This document shows positions 27,085 to 37,862 of a stretch of DNA of 64,000 nucleotides, in pieces. This stretch comes from Planctomycetales bacterium (lineage in GTDB: Bacteria; Planctomycetota; Planctomycetia; Planctomycetales; Planctomycetaceae): contig JANQPT010000044.1 of the NCBI GenBank assembly GCA_028285345.1, forward strand, positions 558,001 to 622,000, given 5' to 3'. Both the position numbers and the translations under genes were made by a program. The notes below the pieces were generated by a model. That model made no database searches. It worked only from the letters and a program-made list of their open reading frames with translations, and was not told where the DNA came from. The first letter of the stretch is position 1; the number at the start of each line of letters is the position of its first letter.

Positions 27085-27160
27085 GGCGTGATATCACGCC
27101 TATTCTCCCCCCATCTTGACACCTACAAATTGATTTCAGTAAAAATCATAGTGTGATATC
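27085..27160. promoter_or_regulatory. GTGATATCAC palindrome, second site
   Basis: GGCGTGATATCACGCC at 27085-27100 is a perfect 16-bp palindrome, and GTGTGATATC at 27151-27160 repeats its left half. Both carry the same core as the site at 23006. They lie upstream of the terminase small subunit gene, within a 460-bp stretch (26857-27317) that holds nothing else but the terminator above. Confidence 0.5.
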
Positions 27161-27317
27161 AAAAGTCAGAATGATTCTGGTTATCATACATCGTTGCTGA
27201 GACAGTGTCGTCAGACGGTCGGATGACAGGGGGAGGGGGCATCCCATTCCTGGCAAATGGGTGGTGAGTACCGCAGGCACCGTCGCGCAGAAAACTTGGC
27301 AATATGGATAAGTTTGG

Positions 27318-27746
27318 ATGAGCGGACGACCACCTAAACCAGCGAAAATGAGGATTTTCGACGGAACTCATCGTGATGACCGCCATGGGCCGAAAGAACT
27401 GATTCTCTGCCCCGAGGGCGATCCCGTTAAGAGTGCTCAAGTCATCCAGAATCCGGTCGCGAATCAGTTTTGGGACACGTACGTTCCGCAGGCGGTCAAG
27501 ATGGGCATCGCGACTGCCTACGATTCGGCAACTTTGGAGGATCTGTGTCTCTCTTATGCCTTGATGGATCAGGCGAGGATGAGCGTTCAGATTCAGCCTC
27601 TCGACAAAGAGGCCCGCATCGCATTCTCAGCGTATCTGAAAGCTTGGGAGGGGATGGCGAAAGAATTTGGGATGACTCCCGTTGCAAGGGAGAGAATTAA
27701 AGCAGGCTGTCCGAGTTTTGATGAGTTAGAAGCCAAGTATGGATAA
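27318..27746 (+). CDS. terS: Phage terminase small subunit, P27 family
   Basis: A 142-aa DNA-recognition subunit of a packaging terminase. The start M-S-G-R-P-P-K-P and the helical body (F-W-D-T-Y-V-P-Q-A-V, A-T-L-E-D-L-C-L-S-Y-A-L, A-Y-L-K-A-W-E-G-M-A-K-E-F-G-M-T-P-V-A-R-E-R-I) match P27-family TerS in order and length. No large subunit, portal or capsid gene exists in the window, so TerS is orphaned. In phage satellites an orphan TerS redirects a helper's packaging machinery to the element. That role here is inference. Confidence 0.8.
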   Translation: MSGRPPKPAKMRIFDGTHRDDRHGPKELILCPEGDPVKSAQVIQNPVANQFWDTYVPQAVKMGIATAYDSATLEDLCLSYALMDQARMSVQIQPLDKEARIAFSAYLKAWEGMAKEFGMTPVARERIKAGCPSFDELEAKYG

Positions 27747-28008
27747 GCAGATATGGCGCGGTGCTTCGTATAGCGCGTTCGCGCGTCGTAACCGCACCAG
27801 CCGAAGTGGTTCCTGCGGATACGTTGGATTGTGAAAAGTTCTGGTAATTCGTCGCTTTTGGTACTTAGGATGCCAGAGTTGCTTCTGCGATGAAGATATT
27901 GATTCGCCCGAGCGGTGAATATCGGCGAGCCTCCTGTTAGAATGACACTTAAGGCAGGTGTGACGTTTCGCGTCCCGAAAGGAATCTCATCAAGCCTGTA
28001 TTGCCAGT

Positions 28009-28521
28009 TTGATCCAGGCGGAGATCTCGGGGGAAGTCGAAAGCTACATCGGTTGTTTCGGCGATCAATTGCAAGACGCCGTCGAGGCGCAGATGAACAG
28101 GCGGTCGTCGCAACAGTTTTCGCAGGATCTTCGCAACTCGGCCGTAGCGCTGACCGGTTACGTTACGGACAACGTGCAACTTGCCGGTGGTGAGCGTGCG
28201 ACGCTCATTGTCAAACGTGTTTTCAAACAGCACAACGAACGGCAACGCGCCGAATTACGCCTCATCGACGGCGAATGGAGAATCGTCGGTTTGTTTCAAG
28301 GTGAAACCTTCGAACCCGCGATTGTGTTGGAACTCACGTGGTTACCGAATACGAGAATTAATCTCCGTAGTCTGGTTCGCCAAGAAACTTCTTCCGAGAT
28401 TCCCAGCGAATTTACGCTTTCAGAGCATCGATTCCCGCCAGCTATTCGCGACGTCTCCCTATGTAGCATTTCTCGAACGCGCGGTGGGTTGACGCGAGTT
28501 AAGATAGCTTTGTGGATTTAA
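28009..28521 (+). pseudogene. Fragment of an NTF2-like secreted protein
   Basis: The open frame of 170 codons has no signal peptide or convincing ribosome-binding site. Its middle (T-L-I-V-K-R-V-F-K-Q-H-N-E-R-Q-R-A-E-L-R, then D-G-E-W-R-I-V-G-L) resembles the last strands of NTF2-like/SnoaL domains in planctomycete lipoproteins. The tail beyond about residue 110 looks unrelated. I read it as the 3' part of a gene truncated when the element was assembled. A real small gene cannot be excluded. Confidence 0.4.
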
Positions 28522-28892
28522 GTGCTTAGGCTGGACCCAACGAAGTACTCGGGGGAATGTGCACGGGCGACGACGTTGGCCCGTGAGGCTAACGCGGCGA
28601 GACGTCGGTTATGCGGCGATGGTGAGATGTAAGGCAGGGCGACCCTGCTGTTGTTGAGCTTGAGTTGGGTCCCGGTTGCGCGCTGATTTCAAAGGCCAAA
28701 GGGGTCCAGTTTGGACGCCGATCACTATGTTGCCTTATGCGAAATCTAGAAAGCAATACTATGCAAAAGAGGGCTCAATTGGCATGGACTTAACATCGAA
28801 TTCACGGCACTTTAACGCATACCCAGAGTTTGGTAAGGTTTGGCTAGCTCGACTGAACGCTTCAGAATCTAACCTATTCACGAGGTTTGTCC
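28522..28892. other. Gap upstream of the defence operon
   Basis: A 371-bp stretch containing a 9-bp inverted repeat (GGACCCAAC at 28533, GTTGGGTCC at 28664), 131 bp apart. It should include the promoter for the MerR-like gene and the ten-gene operon. No clear -35/-10 pair could be assigned. Confidence 0.4.
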
Positions 28893-29105
28893 ATGCGGAA
28901 TTTCAGCGAGTACGTGACGATCAAGGATGCCGCGGAATACTTGTCGGTCTCTGCGAACACATTGAGGAACTGGGAAGCGAGTGGAAAGATCGCCGTCCAT
29001 CGCAATCCAATGAATGGCTACCGTCTCTACAAGATCAACGACCTGCAGATGCTCTTGGAGGAGATCGAGAAATCCGCGAAGAAGCCATCGAGATCGACCC
29101 TCTGA
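28893..29105 (+). CDS. MerR/excisionase-type DNA-binding regulator
   Basis: A 70-aa winged helix-turn-helix protein: V-T-I-K-D-A-A-E-Y-L-S-V-S-A-N-T-L-R-N-W-E-A-S-G-K-I, then N-G-Y-R-L-Y-K-I-N-D-L, as in MerR and the BldC/AlpA groups. The ATG at 28893 is preceded by GAGG. It lies 39 bp upstream of the first helicase gene, in the same direction. Small MerR-like genes commonly precede DISARM-related operons, so a local regulator of the cluster is likely. It lacks the coiled-coil and effector domain of full-length MerR. Confidence 0.8.
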   Translation: MRNFSEYVTIKDAAEYLSVSANTLRNWEASGKIAVHRNPMNGYRLYKINDLQMLLEEIEKSAKKPSRSTL

Positions 29106-29144
29106 AACAGGGTCGACTAATCGTTCGTCGTCAGGGCAGCAACC

Positions 29145-32100
29145 ATGAACATCTTCCAACTGCACAACAACATTGTCGACGACTATCGATCGTACATCGA
29201 GAGCTTCATCAACATTCGAGACGACGAGATTCGGGAAGAAGTCAAGAACGCCTTGACCGACGGTCGGCTTTGGCCTGAACCACTGATTCAGTTCAACCCA
29301 GCCTTCAAATCGGTGTCGAACGTTTCGCAGCCCGTCTCAGAAGATTGGCTCGCACCTGAGTTGGAGGATGTGTTCTGGGATACGCGCTCCGGTGAATCGT
29401 ATCGCCTCTACGAACACCAGGTGCAGGCGTTGCGCGTTGGAGCCGACGGACATGACTTCGTTGTGACTTCCGGAACCGGGTCGGGTAAATCGCTCACTTT
29501 CATCGGGAGCGTCTTTAGCCACCTCTTCAAGACCGGGACGATAGGTAGCGGCATTCAGGCGCTTCTTGTGTATCCCATGAATGCCCTGATCAATTCGCAG
29601 ATTGAGGAGCTGGAGAAGTACGCTGAAGCTTACAAATCGAAGACCGGCCAGCCGTTCCCAATTCGCTTCGCATCCTACACTGGCCAATTGCGTGAAGAAG
29701 ACCGAGAGCCGCTGCGGGAGAATCCGCCTGACATCCTGCTAACCAACTATATGATGCTCGAACTCGTGCTGACGAGACGACGTGAGCGCGTCATTCGAGA
29801 CTCCATCTATCAGAACCTCCACTTCCTCGTGTTTGACGAGTTGCACACTTATCGAGGGCGGCAGGGTGCCGACGTTGGATTGCTCGTCAGAAGAATCAGA
29901 TCGAAAACCGCGCATAAGCCGATCTGCATCGGTACGTCGGCCACCATGGTTTCCGGCGTTGGAAGTTTGGAAGAGCAGCGGCGACAGGTTGCACAAGTCG
30001 CTAAAGACATCTTTGGTACAGGATTCACAACCAATCAGATCATCAACGAGATATTGACTCGTTCATTCAGCGACGAGCCTGTCCCACCATCGGAGACTTT
30101 GCGGACAACCGTTTCTTCACTGATCGACGATCAGCTCGGTCCCGAAAGTCTGAAGACGTATCCAACCGCCATCTGGCTTGAGAGCCGAATCGCGCTGGCT
30201 GAGAAGGATGGTCAGCTGGTGCGCAACGCCCCAATGACTTTTGGCCAGATCACAGAGGCTCTCACGACAGAGACTGGTTTAGGATTGAAGGAGTGTGAGC
30301 GACACCTCGTTGATTTGATGCACTGGATCAGCGTGGTCAATGAACGCAACGATGATACTCGTTACACCTACTTGCCATTTAAGCTGCACCAGTTCTTCGC
30401 TCAGACGGGCTCCGTTTACACATCACTCGAACGTGATGCCAATCGAATCATCACGTTGGAGCCTGGAGTCTACAAAGGCCACGACAACGACAAGAAGCCG
30501 ATCTTCCCCAACGTGTTCAGTCGGGGTTCCGGCCATGCCTTCATTTGTGTTTACAGGGATCTGTCGAGTCGCGAGCTGATCCCGAGGGAATTCAATGCGA
30601 CCGACGACGAGTCGCCAACTCGGATTCCCGGTTATGTCGTTGTTGGTGACGACATCTGGAATCCCAGCGAAGACTTCGAGCAACTGCCGGACTCGTGGTT
30701 CAACGTCTCGAAGTCAGGTGATGTCTCCATCGTCAAGAAGTATCAAGGGCGGATTCCACAACCCATCTGGTTCGATGAGTGGGGAAACTGTGATGACTCG
30801 CCGGCCTTGAGCCTGAGCGGCTGTTTCATGGAATCGCCACTCTTGTTTGATCCGACGAGTGGTCAGTTCTTCGATCCGCAGACCAGCGAGGGGACAAAAC
30901 TCACTCGACTTGGCAGCGAAGGTCGAAGCACATCAACAACCATTACCGCATTCTCGATTCTGTTTCGTCTCGCGGAGCACGGATACGACCCGCGAGACCA
31001 GAAGCTGCTGAGCTTCACAGACAACCGTCAGGATGCGGCACTCCAATCCGGGCACTTCAACGACTTTATCAAAGTCGTACTGCTACGATCCGCGATCCGG
31101 CAGGCTGTGGACACCGTTCCAGAGGGATCGCTGACGTATGCCAATCTCGGAGACCAGATATTCGATGCGTTGGGCCTGAGCTTTCGGGAGTACGCCAACT
31201 ACACCAGTGACATCCAAGCTGCGCCGCCGCCAACTGTGCAGCGATCGTATCGTGAAGCTCTAAAGAAATACCTCGTCTATCTAGCTCTGTATGACCTGCG
31301 TCGTGGCTGGAGGGTGATTCTACCCAACCTTGAGCAATGTGCCTTGCTCAGGATCGACTACCTCGATCTCGATGAGATTGCAGGGTGGGATGAAGGCTGG
31401 GGTGCAGTGCCTCTGCTCAGGTCACTGTCAAGAGAAGAGCGACGGCAGTTCCTGTTTCAGATCCTTGAGTTCTTTCGGCTTGAGTATGCGCTGTTCAGCG
31501 AAAACTACCTGACCGAAGGACGAATCCGGCAGAACAGAAAGGAGATCGAGGAGAAGCTGATCCAACCGTGGAAGTTTGAAGACTCTGATCGAGTCGACCC
31601 GTTTTATCTGCGGTACGACACGTTGGCCCCGCGGACACGGCTGTTTACCAAGAGCCTCGGACTGACCAGCGCACTTGGAAAATTCATCCGGCAACATGCC
31701 AAACAGATCGACTCGACCTTCGAGTTGAACAAGGCGAGTTACCGTGAGTTCATCATCGCTTTACTGGACACGCTTGAGGCAGCAGACTTTCTGACGTCCC
31801 GGCCTGTGAGGAACAGCGAGAACAAAGAGGTAAAGGTCTACCAGCTTCGCTTGGACAGAATTGTCTGGCTTCCCGGTGATCGTGAGACGGTGGCCCAGGA
31901 TGTCATCAAGCAACGGTCGTACAAGGCAATTCAGTTGCGACCCAACCGTTTCTTTCAGCGAGTCTATCAGCTGGACTTCGCAGCCCGGAAAAGACTTATC
32001 GGCGGCGATCACACCGGGCAACTTAGCAATGAGCAACGCATCGATCGTGAAGAGCGATTTCGAGCCGACTGGCCTGAGCCTGAGAAGGTCATGGGTGAAT

Positions 32101-34301
32101 CGATCAGTGCATTGTTCTGTTCGCCGACGATGGAGCTTGGGATCGACATTCGGAATCTCAGCATCGTTCACATGCGGAATGCGCCACCAAATCCGTCGAA
32201 CTACGCACAACGCAGTGGCCGAGCGGGTCGAGGTGGGCAAGCGGCTCTTGTCTTCACGTACTGCTCAAGCTTTTCCAATCACGATCGCCACTATTTCCGA
32301 AACCAGCGTGACTTGGTGGCGGGAAACGTGCTGCCGCCGCGCATCGACCTCTGCAACAAGGAGCTCTTGGCCTCTCACCTAAATGCGGTCGTGCTCTCTG
32401 AGGTCGGATTGACCGGATTGAACACGTCACTGATGGACATCATCGATGCGGCGCAGGACGAGATTCCGCTCACGCCCGAAACGGTCGATCAACTCAAAAT
32501 TCCTCCAAAGAAGTTTTCAACGATCCGCGCACAGTTCTACCGAGTCGTGTCGGATATCGCGCCTCGTCTCAAGCAGGAGCACAATCATTGGTTTAATGAT
32601 GAGTGGATCGATCAAACCCTCGCAAGCATCACGAAGAACCTGAACTGGTCGATGGAGCGATGGCGGCGACTGTACCGGCAAGCACGCGCCACTCTGTCAC
32701 GGGCAACGCAGGAGATCGAGAGCGGGACGTACAGTCTGGGCAGCAAGGAATACAAACAAGCGAAACGAAATCAGGATCAGGCGACTCGCCAGCTGGACCT
32801 GCTGAAGAACGACATGAAAGGCTCGTTCAATCAACTCTCCGAGTTCTATCCGTATCGCTATCTCGCCTCGGAGGGTTTTCTCCCCGGTTACAACTTCACC
32901 CGCTTGCCGTTACGAGTCTTCATTCCCGTCGGCGACGCTGGCGAGTACATCTCCCGGCCTCGGTTCGTAGCTCTTCGGGAATTCGGCCCGACTAACGTGA
33001 TTTACTACAACGGCCAGAAGTACGAAATTCGGCAACTTGTGGTGCAGGATGCAGAGAGCCACTTGAAGGATGCGAAGATCAGCGTCAACGCTGGCTACTT
33101 CCTGCGGGACGCCCAGAAAGACGACGAGTTGTGTCCGTTCACCAGAGTCAGGCTGTCAGACGACGGCCAGTCTGAGACTCTGCACAACCTTTTGGAAATG
33201 ACCGAGAGCCGCGCGGAGCCGCGAGCTCGAATTTCCTGCGAGGAGGAGGAGCGGCTGAGCAAAGGCTTCCAAATCGATACCTACTTCTCCGTCCCGGATG
33301 GGGACATGAGTCGAGTTCGGAAGGCAATGCTCAAAGTCGATGAAGATGAGTTCCTGCATTTGAATTTCATTCCTGCGGCGAACCTCATTCAGATCAACCG
33401 CAAGTGGAAGAGCACTGACAAGGAAGGCTTCACCCTCGGCATGATGTCCGGCTTCTGGAAGACGGGCAACCTTGCTGATCGAGGACCTGACGCCGAGGAC
33501 ATTCGAGACGTCAAGCTGTTTGCCACTGACACAGCCGACGCCCTGTACATCGAACCGATCGAACCTCTGGCGTTGGAGCGGGAAGGGGTCATCACGCTGC
33601 AGTATGCCCTGAAGCGTGCTATCGAGAACGTCTTCCAAATTGAATCGTCTGAGCTTGCCGTCGTTTCAATGGGACGCCCGGACCAGCCCAACATCTTTCT
33701 CTACGAAGCAGCCGAGGGCAGCCTCGGCATCCTGTCGCAGTTTGCCGAGGATGCCACAGTCTTCCACCGCGTGATCGATGAAGCGATTCGATTACTGCGA
33801 TTCGACGACACGGAGTATCTCGATCCCGCTTCGTACGACGACCTGCTGAGTTATTACAACCAGCGAGACCACTTGATCATCAACAGGTTTCTGATTCAAG
33901 ACGCCCTCAACAAGCTGAAGATGTGCAGTCTAGAGCGGCAGACGAACCCCGACTTCGGCGGCTACGAGGAGCACTATCAGGCACTGCGCACCCAGCTCGA
34001 CCCGAATTCTAGCACCGAGCGCGAATTTCTCGACTACCTGCATCAAAACGATTTGCGACTGCCTGATGCTGCGCAAAGGACAGTGGACGGGATCTACGTT
34101 CAGCCGGACTTCTTTTACGAACCGGACGTGTGGGTGTTCTGCGATGGCACACCGCATGACAAGGCCGCCGTGCGTGAAGATGACGATGTGAAGCGGCAGG
34201 CCATTCGGAATCGCGGCGATCAGGTTTTCGAGTATTACTACAAGGAAGATCTGGCCGAGAAGATCGCCAGTCGTCCGGACATTTTCACAAAGGTACGGTA
34301 A
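29145..34301 (+). CDS. SF2 helicase with DUF1998 region and possible Vsr-like nuclease tail
   Basis: A 1718-aa protein. Residues about 85-300 are a DEAD/DEAH helicase core: Walker A S-G-T-G-S-G-K-S at 109-116, D-E-L-H at 231-234, and S-A-T near 267. The second RecA-like domain ends in [10 protein letters not shown] and Q-R-S-G-R-A-G-R near 1021-1028. A DUF1998-type block follows ([25 protein letters not shown]). The last ~70 residues read [20 protein letters not shown], a Vsr/DUF559-like PD-(D/E)XK pattern. The SF2-DUF1998 class includes MrfA (YprA) and DruE. Motif VI differs from DrmA, so it is not the DISARM helicase. It is the first gene of the operon; the next starts 3 bp later. Confidence 0.85.
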   Translation: MNIFQLHNNIVDDYRSYIESFINIRDDEIREEVKNALTDGRLWPEPLIQFNPAFKSVSNVSQPVSEDWLAPELEDVFWDTRSGESYRLYEHQVQALRVGADGHDFVVTSGTGSGKSLTFIGSVFSHLFKTGTIGSGIQALLVYPMNALINSQIEELEKYAEAYKSKTGQPFPIRFASYTGQLREEDREPLRENPPDILLTNYMMLELVLTRRRERVIRDSIYQNLHFLVFDELHTYRGRQGADVGLLVRRIRSKTAHKPICIGTSATMVSGVGSLEEQRRQVAQVAKDIFGTGFTTNQIINEILTRSFSDEPVPPSETLRTTVSSLIDDQLGPESLKTYPTAIWLESRIALAEKDGQLVRNAPMTFGQITEALTTETGLGLKECERHLVDLMHWISVVNERNDDTRYTYLPFKLHQFFAQTGSVYTSLERDANRIITLEPGVYKGHDNDKKPIFPNVFSRGSGHAFICVYRDLSSRELIPREFNATDDESPTRIPGYVVVGDDIWNPSEDFEQLPDSWFNVSKSGDVSIVKKYQGRIPQPIWFDEWGNCDDSPALSLSGCFMESPLLFDPTSGQFFDPQTSEGTKLTRLGSEGRSTSTTITAFSILFRLAEHGYDPRDQKLLSFTDNRQDAALQSGHFNDFIKVVLLRSAIRQAVDTVPEGSLTYANLGDQIFDALGLSFREYANYTSDIQAAPPPTVQRSYREALKKYLVYLALYDLRRGWRVILPNLEQCALLRIDYLDLDEIAGWDEGWGAVPLLRSLSREERRQFLFQILEFFRLEYALFSENYLTEGRIRQNRKEIEEKLIQPWKFEDSDRVDPFYLRYDTLAPRTRLFTKSLGLTSALGKFIRQHAKQIDSTFELNKASYREFIIALLDTLEAADFLTSRPVRNSENKEVKVYQLRLDRIVWLPGDRETVAQDVIKQRSYKAIQLRPNRFFQRVYQLDFAARKRLIGGDHTGQLSNEQRIDREERFRADWPEPEKVMGESISALFCSPTMELGIDIRNLSIVHMRNAPPNPSNYAQRSGRAGRGGQAALVFTYCSSFSNHDRHYFRNQRDLVAGNVLPPRIDLCNKELLASHLNAVVLSEVGLTGLNTSLMDIIDAAQDEIPLTPETVDQLKIPPKKFSTIRAQFYRVVSDIAPRLKQEHNHWFNDEWIDQTLASITKNLNWSMERWRRLYRQARATLSRATQEIESGTYSLGSKEYKQAKRNQDQATRQLDLLKNDMKGSFNQLSEFYPYRYLASEGFLPGYNFTRLPLRVFIPVGDAGEYISRPRFVALREFGPTNVIYYNGQKYEIRQLVVQDAESHLKDAKISVNAGYFLRDAQKDDELCPFTRVRLSDDGQSETLHNLLEMTESRAEPRARISCEEEERLSKGFQIDTYFSVPDGDMSRVRKAMLKVDEDEFLHLNFIPAANLIQINRKWKSTDKEGFTLGMMSGFWKTGNLADRGPDAEDIRDVKLFATDTADALYIEPIEPLALEREGVITLQYALKRAIENVFQIESSELAVVSMGRPDQPNIFLYEAAEGSLGILSQFAEDATVFHRVIDEAIRLLRFDDTEYLDPASYDDLLSYYNQRDHLIINRFLIQDALNKLKMCSLERQTNPDFGGYEEHYQALRTQLDPNSSTEREFLDYLHQNDLRLPDAAQRTVDGIYVQPDFFYEPDVWVFCDGTPHDKAAVREDDDVKRQAIRNRGDQVFEYYYKEDLAEKIASRPDIFTKVR

Positions 34302-34304
34302 GAA

Positions 34305-37154
34305 ATGGCGTTCACACCGGGATCACTTGTGAATCTTCGAGATCGTGACTGGGTCGTGATGCCCAGCAACGATCCCGACCTTCTGCTGGTCAAGCCACTC
34401 GGAGGATCGGAAGAAGAAACCACGGGCATCTTCCTTCCGTTGGCGTTTGACTCAGACAAGCCCAAGGAAACTCTCTTCCCACGTCCAACCGTGGAAGATC
34501 TGGGCGATTTCACAACCACACGGATGCTCTACAACGCCGCACGCCTTTCGTTCCGAAACGGTGCGGGACCGTTTCGATCACTGGCGAAGCTCTCGTTTCG
34601 ACCTCGGTCGTATCAGATGGTTCCGTTGATCATGGCTCTCCGACAGGAGGCCGTTCGACTGTTGATCGCCGACGATGTTGGCGTCGGCAAAACTATCGAA
34701 GCTCTGCTGGTCGCCAAAGAGATGCTGGAGCGCAGAGCCATCAAGCGTTTCGCTGTCGTCTGTCTGCCGCATCTTTGTGACCAGTGGCAGACGGAAATCA
34801 AAGACAAGCTGGGCTTGGATGCAGTCATCATTCGTACGAACACTCAAGCCCGTTTGGACCGCGAGATACAGGGCGATGTCAGCGTCTACAGTTACTACCC
34901 TTACCAGATCATCTCGATCGACTTCATCAAATCTGATGTCCGTCGTCAGGTCTTCATCAACGAATGCCCCGAGCTTGTCATCGTTGATGAAGCCCACTCG
35001 TGCGCAAGACCTGCGGGTGCCACGAAAAGTCAACAGCAACGCTATGCACTGATCTCCGACATTGCCAACAAAGCCGAACAACATCTCGTGATGCTCACGG
35101 CCACGCCTCACAGTGGCAAGCCCGACGAATTCCATTCGTTGCTGGGACTCTTGAAAGAGGAGTTCGAGGAATTGGATGTCGCTACCTCGGGGCAGGCCCA
35201 GCGACGAGAGCTTTCCAAATACTTTGTCCAGAGGAAGCGTGCGGACGTTGAGAAGTGGATGGGCGAGGACACTCCGTTCCCGCACCGTGACCCCGGCGAG
35301 ATCGATTACAAGCTTTCGAAGAACTACGCAAAGCTCTTTGACTCAATTCTCGAATTTGCCCGCAAGCTGGTGACTCCCGACAAGGTCGAGGGCACTCGTC
35401 AGAAACGATTGCACTACTGGACTGCTTTGGGCTTGCTCCGCGGCGTCATGTCCAGTCCGGCCGCCGGAATCGCGATGCTTCACAACAGGATGAGCAATCT
35501 CGAAGTCGCAGACGGCGACGTTGCGACCGAGGAGGAAGATGATCCGATCCACGATGTGGAGTACGGATACGAGAGTGACTTGGCACCGGCTCATGTCGTC
35601 GAGCAGTCCGACTGGTCGAAATACCAGCGAAAGCAGCTGCGTCGTTTTGCCCGTCAACTTGAGGAGCTCGCAAACCCAAAGGACGATCAAAAGCTCGCCT
35701 ATTCCGCAATGATTGTCGAAGACTGGTTGAACGACGGCTTCAACGCCGTCGTCTTCTGTCGCTACATCGCTACGGCGAATTACGTTGGTGAGCAACTGCT
35801 GCCGCTTCTGAAGAAGAAACATCCCGACGTCGACCTGCAGGTCATCACCAGCGAAGACCCGGACGACGTTCGTAAGCAACGCATCGATGCGATGGAGAGT
35901 TCAGAACAGCGTGTGCTTGTCTGCACGGATTGCCTGAGCGAAGGGATCAATCTTCAGAAGTACTTCACGTCTGTACTGCACTACGACCTGCCATGGAACC
36001 CGAACCGGCTTGAACAGCGTGAAGGGCGAGTTGACCGATTCGGCCAGACCGCTCCACTGGTCAAAGCGTATCTGCTGTATGGATCAGACAACCCTATCGA
36101 TGGCATCGTACTGGACGTGATCCTTCGGAAGGTGCGCGAGATCAAGCGAGCCACAGGGATCAATGTCCCGTTTCCCGAGGACAGCAAGAGTATCATCGAC
36201 ACCATCGCTCAAGCGTTGCTCGTCAATCCTGATCGGCGGATATCAACTCACAAAGTCGACAACCAGATGCGCTTCGACTTCGATGAATTCGACGAAGCCA
36301 AGTCCGCCAAGCTCGAAGCCAGCGACAAGATGGACCGCATGGCGGAACAGGAAAAGACCTCTCGCAGTATCTTCGCGCAGAATGCCATCAAGGCACATGA
36401 GATCGAAGCGGATCTCAAAGAGACCGATGAAGCCATTGGTGATCCGAAAGCTGTTCGAGACTTCGTGTACACGACAGTCAATGATCTGCTAGGTGCTCAG
36501 ATCGTCGAGTTCGAGGAAGGATACAAGCTTTTCACGAACAACCTTCCACCGGCACTGACGTCGACACTGGCCGCAGAGGACCAACTGCTGATCAGCTTCG
36601 ACTCTCCAACACCGGAAGGCTACCAGTACGTTGGCCGCAATCATCCGTTCGTCGAACAACTCTGCCAATTGGTTCTGGCCAACACGATCAGTCGCCGTGG
36701 CAAACACGCCGCGCGTTCAGCCGTCATTCGTACGGATGCTGTGGACATCAAGACCACGATCCTGTTGTTCCGTGTCCGCAACGTGATTGAGGCGAAGAAG
36801 AAAGACCATCAGATCGTGGCGGAAGAGATGTTGGTGTGGGGGTATCGGGGCAGTGGAACCGACGGCGACTATCTCACATCGATCGAGGCCAAAGAGCTGC
36901 TCATGAGTGCCCAGCCGACCTCGAATCTCACTCCGCAGGCTCGGTCAAGCTTCTTGGAAAACGAATGTCGTCAGTTGGAATCGCTGGAGCAGCAGTTTGA
37001 TCATGTAGCCGAGGATCGATCTCAAAACTTGGTCGACGCTCACGAGCGATTCAGCAAGCTGATGGATCGCAAGCGATTCCAGATCGTTCACCCCGTGCTG
37101 CCGATGGACGTTATCGGTGTGTACATCCTGTTGCCCGATGGCGGGAAGGGGTAG
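34305..37154 (+). CDS. SNF2-type helicase, DrmD-like
   Basis: A 949-aa SNF2-family ATPase. The N-terminus F-T-P-G-S-L-V-N-L-R-D-R-D-W-V-V-M-P-S and P-L-G-G-S-E-E-E-T-T-G-I is the pattern I know from DrmD of class 1 DISARM. Helicase motifs are D-D-V-G-V-G-K-T-I-E at 123-132, D-E-A-H at 228-231 and L-T-A-T-P-H-S-G. Later come C-T-D-C-L-S-E-G-I-N-L, L-P-W-N-P-N-R-L-E-Q-R-E-G-R-V-D-R-F-G-Q. It probably translocates on double-stranded DNA. It starts 3 bp after the DUF1998 helicase gene, and the stop overlaps a GTG of the following small gene by 1 bp. The real drmA/drmB partners are missing, so DrmD-like is a family statement only. Confidence 0.85.
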   Translation: MAFTPGSLVNLRDRDWVVMPSNDPDLLLVKPLGGSEEETTGIFLPLAFDSDKPKETLFPRPTVEDLGDFTTTRMLYNAARLSFRNGAGPFRSLAKLSFRPRSYQMVPLIMALRQEAVRLLIADDVGVGKTIEALLVAKEMLERRAIKRFAVVCLPHLCDQWQTEIKDKLGLDAVIIRTNTQARLDREIQGDVSVYSYYPYQIISIDFIKSDVRRQVFINECPELVIVDEAHSCARPAGATKSQQQRYALISDIANKAEQHLVMLTATPHSGKPDEFHSLLGLLKEEFEELDVATSGQAQRRELSKYFVQRKRADVEKWMGEDTPFPHRDPGEIDYKLSKNYAKLFDSILEFARKLVTPDKVEGTRQKRLHYWTALGLLRGVMSSPAAGIAMLHNRMSNLEVADGDVATEEEDDPIHDVEYGYESDLAPAHVVEQSDWSKYQRKQLRRFARQLEELANPKDDQKLAYSAMIVEDWLNDGFNAVVFCRYIATANYVGEQLLPLLKKKHPDVDLQVITSEDPDDVRKQRIDAMESSEQRVLVCTDCLSEGINLQKYFTSVLHYDLPWNPNRLEQREGRVDRFGQTAPLVKAYLLYGSDNPIDGIVLDVILRKVREIKRATGINVPFPEDSKSIIDTIAQALLVNPDRRISTHKVDNQMRFDFDEFDEAKSAKLEASDKMDRMAEQEKTSRSIFAQNAIKAHEIEADLKETDEAIGDPKAVRDFVYTTVNDLLGAQIVEFEEGYKLFTNNLPPALTSTLAAEDQLLISFDSPTPEGYQYVGRNHPFVEQLCQLVLANTISRRGKHAARSAVIRTDAVDIKTTILLFRVRNVIEAKKKDHQIVAEEMLVWGYRGSGTDGDYLTSIEAKELLMSAQPTSNLTPQARSSFLENECRQLESLEQQFDHVAEDRSQNLVDAHERFSKLMDRKRFQIVHPVLPMDVIGVYILLPDGGKG

Positions 37155-37159
37155 TGATC

Positions 37160-37831
37160 ATGGGCAGCGTCACATTCCAAGCGGGCCAGAAGGCGGATTG
37201 TCAGCGACTTTCGAGTTCAACCGTAGTCTCGGTCGATATTGGGTTCTCTCAGAACTCGAAGTCTACCGGCATTGCGTGGAGGACGTCGGACGGCGATCAC
37301 TCGGCCCCTGCCAAATTCACGTTTGCACAAGGTGTTGAAACGGTTGCTCATCGCTTAGGACAAGACACGACGGCGTCTCTCATTCTTGAGGCTCCACTCT
37401 CTGCCCAATTCAATGTCGATGGAAACCCGGCCCCACGTCTGGATTTTGAACGGATATTTGACGTCCAAAAGCAGAAAAGCGTCAATCGGTTTTGGTACGT
37501 CGGGGCGGGAGCCTCCACTTTGATAGCCGCCATGTTCTTTCTTCGTCGGCTGATCAACATGCTGGCAAAGAGTGAGGCGGACCACAGAGTGTTTCTCTTT
37601 GAAGGATTGCACACCTTCAAGTATGGCCCGACCGATCACGCGCAAGATGCCGCAGATTTGTTACAAGCATTCTGCGATGGCGATGTTGTCGATGTGACAA
37701 AAGGTGCGGCGACCGAGTGGCTGTCCGTGCTGCAGCTAATTGATAGTGAGTCCAACACAGCGATTCCGGCAATCGTGACCGTGAATCGGGAATCAACAGA
37801 ATTAGAAACCAATGAATCCGAGACGGATTGA
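37160..37831 (+). CDS. Small RuvC/RNase H-like protein, candidate nuclease
   Basis: A protein of about 223 aa. ATG 37160 is favoured by AAGGGG nine bases upstream; a GTG at 37154 overlaps the previous stop. It contains V-V-S-V-D-I-G-F-S followed by S-T-G-I-A-W, then L-I-L-E-A-P-L-S, then L-F-E-G-L-H-T-F and T-D-H-A-Q-D-A-A-D-L-L. A first-strand Asp, a middle Glu and a helix D-x-x-D near the end match the acidic triad of the RuvC/DUF429 branch of the RNase H fold. An active nuclease or a Holliday-junction-like binder is thus plausible but unproven. Its place between the DrmD-like helicase and the methylase suggests a constant part of the module. Confidence 0.65.
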   Translation: MGSVTFQAGQKADCQRLSSSTVVSVDIGFSQNSKSTGIAWRTSDGDHSAPAKFTFAQGVETVAHRLGQDTTASLILEAPLSAQFNVDGNPAPRLDFERIFDVQKQKSVNRFWYVGAGASTLIAAMFFLRRLINMLAKSEADHRVFLFEGLHTFKYGPTDHAQDAADLLQAFCDGDVVDVTKGAATEWLSVLQLIDSESNTAIPAIVTVNRESTELETNESETD

Positions 37832-37862
37832 TCCGAAGGGGCGGACGTAGCCGCGAATCACA

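Noticed and set aside
28533-28672. Insertion-sequence ends (9-bp inverted repeat)
   Set aside because: Only 9 bp, no transposase and no target duplication around it.
29145-34301. Druantia DruE
   Set aside because: The helicase-DUF1998 class is the same, but no druH, druA-D or druF/G-like partner is recognisable around it.
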